Assembly: GCA_904419285.1 (NCBI GenBank)
Contig: CAJFQZ010000016.1
Coordinates: 1 to 64,000 of the forward strand
DNA length: 64,000 nt
Direction: 5' to 3'
From: Lachnospiraceae bacterium UBA1818
GTDB lineage: Bacteria > Bacillota > Clostridia > Lachnospirales > Lachnospiraceae
In this document: in pieces, positions 60,301-64,000 of the stretch
How positions within the stretch are numbered: the first letter of the stretch is position 1
Layout of the letters: every line of letters starts with the position of its first letter
Program-made: the position numbers and the translations under genes
The notes under the pieces: generated by a model
Told to the model about the DNA's origin: nothing
Seen by the model: only the letters and a program-made list of their open reading frames with translations
Database searches by the model: none

Positions 60301-62676
60301 GACGCCAACGGATTCCCTTATGAGCAGTTCGACATCACAGTTGGGGAAAATGTCAGCGAGAATGCTTCGATCGAGGTGAAATGGGAAGGACAGACGAACA
60401 GCGCGAAGACAAAGATGTACGTCTATAACACTGTCACAGGAGTGTGGGAGGAGACTGCGGCAGAGCGGTCCGAAGAAGAAGGCGCAGCAGAGCTTGCAGC
60501 CCTGATCCCTCTGAAGGATCATCTGTCCGGACAGAAGGTACAGGTCATGGTACAGGCGGGCGAGGGATATACTCCGACCCAGTATGCGCCGGGAACGCCT
60601 GCGCTGACTCCGGTTTATGAGACGACGCCGACATCCAATGAGAGTGATCAGGACCGCGGCACTTATGATTTCACATTTGCGATCGAAAGTGATACGCAGT
60701 ATTATAACGAGGATACGCCTGACAATCCGGAGGCGATCGGAAAGTACGAGTCCCAGCTTGCGATCCATGACTGGTTGATCTCCAACAGAGGCAGGATGAA
60801 TATCCAGTATCTCTTCCACAACGGAGACCTGATCGATGATGAGCCTATGGCCTCCCAGTGGGAGAACGCGGATGCGGCGTACAGGATGCTCGACGAGGCA
60901 GGATTCCCGTACGGGGTCCTTGCCGGCAACCATGATGTGGGACATAAGACAGAAGATTACAATAACTTCAGCAAATATTTCGGAGAGTGGCGGTATGCGT
61001 CTGATCCGTGGTATGAAGGAAGCTACAAAGACAATAAAGGGCATTACGACCTGATCTCTGTGGGCGGCATTGATTTTATCATGGTCTACATGGGATGGGG
61101 CATCGGCGATGAAGAGATCCGGTGGATGAACGATGTGCTTGCGCAGTACCCGGAGAGAAAAGCAATCCTGAATTTCCATGAATATCTGCTGGCAAGCGGC
61201 GGTCTCGGGGAAGAGCCTCAGAGAGTGTACAACGAAGTCGTGTCTGTGAACCCGAATGTATGCATGGTATTTTCCGGGCATTATCACAACGCGCAGACTG
61301 TGGTCAAAGAATTTGACGACAATAAGGACGGAGTAAATGACAGAAAAGTCTATGAGATGCTGTTCGACTACCAGGGACTGACAGAGGGCGGCATGGGTTA
61401 TATCCGCCTGATGCACTTTGATATAGAGGGACAGCAGATCCATTTCCGCACCTATTCGCCGGAGCTCAATGATTATAACGCAAAGGACACCGTGGCGGGA
61501 GCGGATACTTCGATCGCGGGAGAAGAAGATTTCACGGTCAGCTTCGCTGATCTGGGGATCGTGCCGGCAAAGAAGACGCTGGAGGTATCTTCCCTTGACG
61601 TCAATGTATACGGCGATGAGCTGATCGGAGCCGCAGAAGGCGTGGACAGCGGGGAACGCGCGGAATATACAATGAAAGACGCGCAGGACGGCACGTTCGG
61701 CTGGTATGCGGAAGTAACGGACGAGTACGGCGGGCTTTCCAGGACAAACGTGAACTATGTGACAGTAAAGAAAGACCGGACCGCACCGGTGATCACGCTT
61801 CCGGAAAAGACAGAGATCCATGTGGGCGATGTGTTTGACCCGATGGAAGGAGTGACCGCGGTGGACGGCAAAGACGGAGATCTCACCGGGGCTGTACAGG
61901 TGATGGGTTCTGTGGACACCTCGAGAGAGGGAACTTATACGCTGACTTACCAGGTAAGCGATAAGGCAGGAAATACAGCTGTGGCAGAGCGGACGGTTGT
62001 TGTGCTGGCAGAAGAAACTCCGGGAACGGACGCCGCAGTGATCGAGATGATCCAGAACGCGCCGGAAGGCGGCAGGGTTCCGATCACAGCCGAGGGAGAA
62101 AACCCGGTGATCAGCAGTGAGATACTGGCGGCGGCGTCAGGGAAAGACGTGGATCTGGTGATCACGACAACGGAAGGCGCAGTGATCACGCTCAACGGGA
62201 AAGAGATCACAGATGTATCGGATTTCGGCGTAAAGCTTGAGATCTATACCGTGGACAGAAAAATCTGCGTGGCGTTCGTAAATGCAGTGAAGCTTCCCGG
62301 AAAGCTGACGGTGGCATTTGAAGAGGAAAATGTATTCGGCCTGACGCAGACCGGCGTGAAGACGGAACTGACTGCCGAGACAGCAAAAGGCAGCGCGTCG
62401 GCAGCTGCGGTACTTCTTGAAAACGGCAGGGTATCCGTCGAGTATACGACCGCTGACGCTGTGAAGGCTGAGCTTTCCTGGCAAAAGAATACGGGCGCGG
62501 ATCCGGACAAAAACACAGGGACGCCGGACAAGGGCAGTGACAGTTCCGATAGAAAGAATGCGCCAAGGACAGGTGAAAGCGCTCCGCTCGGTACAGGTGC
62601 GGGAGTCCTGGCTGTGTCAGCGGCAGCAGGCGCAGCGCTGATCATACTGAAAAGAAAGAAAAATGTGATCTGGTAA
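57343..62676 (+). CDS. Large cell-surface protein: lamin-tail domains, calcineurin-like phosphoesterase, sortase-type anchor
   Basis: 1777 residues. Signal peptide 1-31 (RRCLAAVLGTAVAAGAFASPVRA). Two lamin-tail (LTD) domains start near 46 (LTELVPDTDNENGADAYEYFEI) and 335 (ITEIMPDSSNVDGSDGYEFIEL). Ig-like/CARDB-like repeats fill about 490-1080. A metallophosphoesterase spans about 1107-1420: AIESDTQ, HNGDLID (about 1160), GNHD (about 1195), NFHEY, GHYHN (about 1312). A DUF5011/HYR-like domain lies near 1479-1560 (DRTAPVITLPEKTEIHVGD). The C-terminus has APRTGE (1740-1745), a hydrophobic helix and KRKKN, a sortase-like signal with Ala in place of Leu. Probably hydrolyses a phosphoester outside the cell. 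GGGAGA precedes the ATG; a single-gene unit. Confidence 0.88.
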   Translation: MKRKELYRRCLAAVLGTAVAAGAFASPVRAAGLQAAPAAETAPGTPLMLTELVPDTDNENGADAYEYFEITNVSDRAVSLDQYQIIYNVTDLWEPDQDGIVIEPGQSLLLWIINDGNRELTADDFNRYYTEKTGAEQSFEIGKDLATVHSDGMHNSKERQMSICTNTGIELNRVRYNDGDIKEVKANKGITFAYNPADVEMVRIAYDSALTPGSMTEEQKPEGVYAFAQSSIDPELSFAEVQHKGEAWTLEIIPNSANTVTDAKIYLKPDKAEEYAVYDLKYSGDKLVFELPYDQTGDWTGFTFYAELTDGISVAATQESAVAIERTDVDKSSLPAVLITEIMPDSSNVDGSDGYEFIELYNNSDQRINLKDYKIYYNYPDQGNASDVLWGSIDDDIWVESKAAAVFWIKNGPNDSYTAEQFNEKFGTSLVMGENLFEIHSGGMANGSPRALRVTTSVGDEVDFVSYNMEAGVDDTYADKSIKYMFSSSTMTSAIADNQADPDPGAVKEEDRPEGAELTVPQTAPSVTDQTPAQFENENGLAFRVNAVADGTSIKTVKLAFKDNTSEEYEIYNLTRGTEEDTFEKVIAAIDLTGKKSYEYYFEVSDGFQTVRTETGTTVSVSGEQEEIRLNVADGDILAGQQDLIVTGESVTLDGTALEGGVPSVEKSAKIVFDVSQTDVFFKNAVAIGDHVLGIFDDGTYENWATVSYDVDPSWFTKGETIQIDIHAGNKANALEHNEENNDDFVVKNIRLIMPDGTTLRADGYEDPEEVINMGDSSGKTEILKAVFTPREETFSSIRFTIDTAAYADGSHTLTVLKGQDEKTVSFRIDNTAPEITTNMMEQEYHGTFTIEAEASDAVAGLQSLTAQLDGGYIELPYEARSLEMEAGGHELVLTARDTKGNTSTKTVVFTTPAEDAEIGMDITPEPGSTVEEDPVFSVRVTDPTSDTMDVAFKYGERYVLGDSNIAVSSGISSQAGSNQNVFDGTDANGFPYEQFDITVGENVSENASIEVKWEGQTNSAKTKMYVYNTVTGVWEETAAERSEEEGAAELAALIPLKDHLSGQKVQVMVQAGEGYTPTQYAPGTPALTPVYETTPTSNESDQDRGTYDFTFAIESDTQYYNEDTPDNPEAIGKYESQLAIHDWLISNRGRMNIQYLFHNGDLIDDEPMASQWENADAAYRMLDEAGFPYGVLAGNHDVGHKTEDYNNFSKYFGEWRYASDPWYEGSYKDNKGHYDLISVGGIDFIMVYMGWGIGDEEIRWMNDVLAQYPERKAILNFHEYLLASGGLGEEPQRVYNEVVSVNPNVCMVFSGHYHNAQTVVKEFDDNKDGVNDRKVYEMLFDYQGLTEGGMGYIRLMHFDIEGQQIHFRTYSPELNDYNAKDTVAGADTSIAGEEDFTVSFADLGIVPAKKTLEVSSLDVNVYGDELIGAAEGVDSGERAEYTMKDAQDGTFGWYAEVTDEYGGLSRTNVNYVTVKKDRTAPVITLPEKTEIHVGDVFDPMEGVTAVDGKDGDLTGAVQVMGSVDTSREGTYTLTYQVSDKAGNTAVAERTVVVLAEETPGTDAAVIEMIQNAPEGGRVPITAEGENPVISSEILAAASGKDVDLVITTTEGAVITLNGKEITDVSDFGVKLEIYTVDRKICVAFVNAVKLPGKLTVAFEEENVFGLTQTGVKTELTAETAKGSASAAAVLLENGRVSVEYTTADAVKAELSWQKNTGADPDKNTGTPDKGSDSSDRKNAPRTGESAPLGTGAGVLAVSAAAGAALIILKRKKNVIW

Positions 62677-62700
62677 AAATATGACAGTGTAATACAAAAT

Positions 62701-62745
62701 TTGCGGCAGGCGCAGAATGCGCGGCGGTTAGACGTGTACAGTATC
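62701..62745 (+). repeat. Possible fragment related to the 38-kb element
   Basis: A GCGCA-GAA-TGCGC hairpin (62710-62722) is followed by GCGGCGGTTAG and then GTGTACAG; the 38085-38271 element has a GAA-loop hairpin and ends GCGGCGGTTAG then GTGTGAACAG. The shared order suggests a decayed 3' end. It lies in the 211-base gap after the surface protein gene. Confidence 0.4.
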
Positions 62746-62760
62746 CAGCCGGGATTTTTC

Positions 62761-62786
62761 GAAAATGTCCTCTGAAAATGTCCTCT
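62761..62786 (+). repeat. 13-bp tandem duplication before the yicC promoter
   Basis: GAAAATGTCCTCT occurs twice in immediate succession (62761-62773, 62774-62786), and TTTCGAAAATG recurs on both sides (from about 62757 and 62786). The array ends 11 bases before the -35, where an activator site could be. Confidence 0.6.
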
Positions 62787-62797
62787 TTCGAAAATGG

Positions 62798-62827
62798 TTG
62801 ACCCTGTATGCCCGACGGGAGTATAAT
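62798..62827 (+). promoter_or_regulatory. Promoter of yicC-gmk
   Basis: TTGACC (62798-62803), 18 bases, TATAAT (62822-62827); start near 62834, about 54 bases before the ATG. Confidence 0.75.
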
Positions 62828-62887
62828 GAAACTTACAGTTCGAGGTTTTTACAGAAACTGAAATCAGATGACAGAGGATGAAACAAT

Positions 62888-63766
62888 ATGATAAAGAGCA
62901 TGACCGGTTTCGGCAGGTGCGAGGTACAGAAGGACTCGAGAAAGTTCACTGTGGAGCTGAAGGGCGTGAACCACAGATATCTTGATGTGAATATCAGGAT
63001 GCCCAAGAAGCTGAACTTTTTTGAGACGGCGATCCGCGCTCTGCTGAAATCTTATGTGAGCAGAGGAAAAGTGGATATCTTCATTACATATGAAGATTCC
63101 TCGCAGGCACAGGTGTCCGTGAAGTACAACGCCACGCTGGCGGCGGAGTACTTGAGATACTTAAAGCAGATGGAAGAAGAGTTTGGCCTGGAGAATGACG
63201 TCCGCGTCTCCACGCTGTCCCGCTATCCCGAAGTATTTACGATGGAGGAACAGGCAGAGGATGAGACAGAGCTGTGGAACGGGCTGAAGGAAGCTCTTGA
63301 AGGGGCTTTCGCACAGTTCGTTGAGACTAGGACGGCGGAAGGCGAGAACCTGAAGAAGGATATCCTGGAAAAGCTGGCTGTCCTTGAGGAACAGGTGGCA
63401 TATGTGGAAGAGCGTTCCCCGCAGATTGTCGCAGAGTACCGGGCAAAGCTGGAAGAGAAGGTGCACGAGCTTCTGGCGGATACGCAGATCGAGGACAGCC
63501 GGATCGCTGCTGAGGTGATCCTGTTCGCAGACAAGATCTGTACAGACGAGGAAGTGGTCCGTTTAAAGAGCCATATCCAGCATATGAGGAATACGCTGGA
63601 GGAGAAGGAAGGAATCGGGCGTAAGCTGGATTTCATTGCACAGGAGATGAACCGGGAGGCCAATACGATCCTTTCCAAGGCAAATGATCTTGAGGTGTCC
63701 AATCACGCGATCAGCCTCAAGACAGAGATCGAGAAGATCAGGGAACAGATCCAGAACATTGAGTGA
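62888..63766 (+). CDS. yicC: YicC/YloC family endoribonuclease
   Basis: 292 residues. Begins IKSMTGFGR with VELKGVNHRYLDVNIRMPKKL, and ends in the DUF1732 part GRKLDFIAQEMNREANTILSKAND and HAISLKTEIEKIREQIQNIE, all family hallmarks. YicC proteins are endoribonucleases that act on small RNAs and mRNAs. gmk starts 24 bases downstream, the usual order in Firmicutes and Proteobacteria. Confidence 0.95.
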   Translation: MIKSMTGFGRCEVQKDSRKFTVELKGVNHRYLDVNIRMPKKLNFFETAIRALLKSYVSRGKVDIFITYEDSSQAQVSVKYNATLAAEYLRYLKQMEEEFGLENDVRVSTLSRYPEVFTMEEQAEDETELWNGLKEALEGAFAQFVETRTAEGENLKKDILEKLAVLEEQVAYVEERSPQIVAEYRAKLEEKVHELLADTQIEDSRIAAEVILFADKICTDEEVVRLKSHIQHMRNTLEEKEGIGRKLDFIAQEMNREANTILSKANDLEVSNHAISLKTEIEKIREQIQNIE

Positions 63767-63790
63767 TACAGCAGGAGAGAAGGAAGAGAG

Positions 63791-64000
63791 ATGGAGAAAA
63801 AGGGAATTTTGATCGTAGTATCCGGTTTTTCAGGTTCCGGCAAGGGAACACTGATGAAGGAGCTGCTGAAAAGATATCCGGAGACGTATGCGCTTTCGAT
63901 CTCTGCGACGACGAGACAGCCGCGCGAGGGAGAGCAGGACGGAAGGGAATATTTTTTCAAAACAAAAGAAGAATTTGAAAAAATGATTGCCAAAGGCGAA
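63791..64000 (+). CDS. gmk: Guanylate kinase, N-terminal part
   Basis: 70 codons from ATG 63791 to the window end, with GGAAG before it. P-loop SGFSGSGKGTLMKELL (residues 11-26) and the GMP-binding ALSISATTRQPREGEQDGREYFF are clear. Converts GMP to GDP. The gene continues beyond the window, so the lid and C-terminal part cannot be assessed. Confidence 0.95.
   Translation, partial: MEKKGILIVVSGFSGSGKGTLMKELLKRYPETYALSISATTRQPREGEQDGREYFFKTKEEFEKMIAKGE

Noticed and set aside
60274-61821. A 515-codon open frame on the minus strand inside the surface protein gene
   Set aside because: It mirrors the codon pattern of the plus-strand gene, has no ribosome-binding site and its translation shows no protein-like motifs; the plus frame carries clear signal peptide and phosphoesterase motifs.
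57343-62676. Surface protein gene as a recent horizontal acquisition
   Set aside because: By eye base composition and codon use look like the neighbours, and no integrase, tRNA junction or insertion sequence is adjacent. A codon-usage calculation would be needed to reopen this.

Overview
This window looks like chromosomal DNA of an endospore-forming Clostridium relative, most likely family Lachnospiraceae. The evidence is moderate GC content, strong AGGAGG ribosome-binding sites and textbook sigma-A promoters. The gene clusters also fit: gapA-pgk-tpiA-gpmI, DUF177-rpmF-plsX-acpP-rnc-smc-ftsY, and DUF512-der-plsY-gpsA-spoIVA. A giant acyl-CoA dehydratase activase, typical of anaerobic Clostridia, points the same way. 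I cannot name the species from sequence alone. Almost every base is housekeeping genome; I see no prophage, insertion-sequence transposase, CRISPR array or defence island.

Layout. 1-5.8 kb: lower glycolysis (end of gapA, pgk, tpiA, gpmI), greA, a HAD phosphatase and a small membrane protein. 6-10.3 kb (minus): a 1425-residue activase-like Fe-S/ATPase protein. 10.6-14.4 kb: a rhomboid-fold protein without catalytic residues, pyk, a lysA-type decarboxylase, tRNA-Leu(CAA). 14.6-22.1 kb: HAD hydrolase (minus), then polA-coaE-MBL-ACT-UPF0210-degV. 22.1-27.3 kb: tmcAL (minus), mgtE, pta-ackA. 27.4-36.7 kb: DUF177-rpmF-plsX-acpP-rnc-smc-ftsY, ilvA, DUF1653. 36.8-44.3 kb: a long-form prs (minus), a 330-base structured leader, then DUF512-der-plsY-gpsA-spoIVA. 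44.3-50 kb: a structured RNA leader, punA, an MtaD-type deaminase, a MoaB-like protein, an MBL hydrolase, rnhA, rnpB and DAHP synthase. 50-57 kb: pyrI, pyrB, nitroreductase and a CmpB-like membrane protein (all minus), pheA, DUF815 ATPase, rqcH (minus). 57.3-62.7 kb: a 1777-residue surface-anchored protein with a metallophosphoesterase domain. 62.9-64 kb: yicC and the start of gmk.

The genes cover fermentation to acetate with ATP gain (glycolysis, pta-ackA), lipid initiation (plsX, plsY, gpsA, acpP), protein secretion and chromosome handling (ftsY, smc), aromatic amino acid and pyrimidine synthesis (aroF-type, pheA, pyrBI), purine/SAH salvage (punA, mtaD) and the spore coat base (spoIVA).

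The most interesting material is intergenic. (a) A multi-hairpin element before DUF512 (38085-38271) is followed by alternating complementary GTTCAC/GTGAAC segments reaching the ribosome-binding site. (b) An unassigned riboswitch-like fold lies before punA (44386-44474). (c) The spoIVA ribosome-binding site is locked in a hairpin whose 5' arm lies upstream of a sigma-E-type start point, so vegetative read-through should be silenced while sporulation transcripts are not. (d) Two small non-coding elements bounded by direct repeats lie at pgk/tpiA (1449-1569) and over the rqcH promoter (57042-57188).
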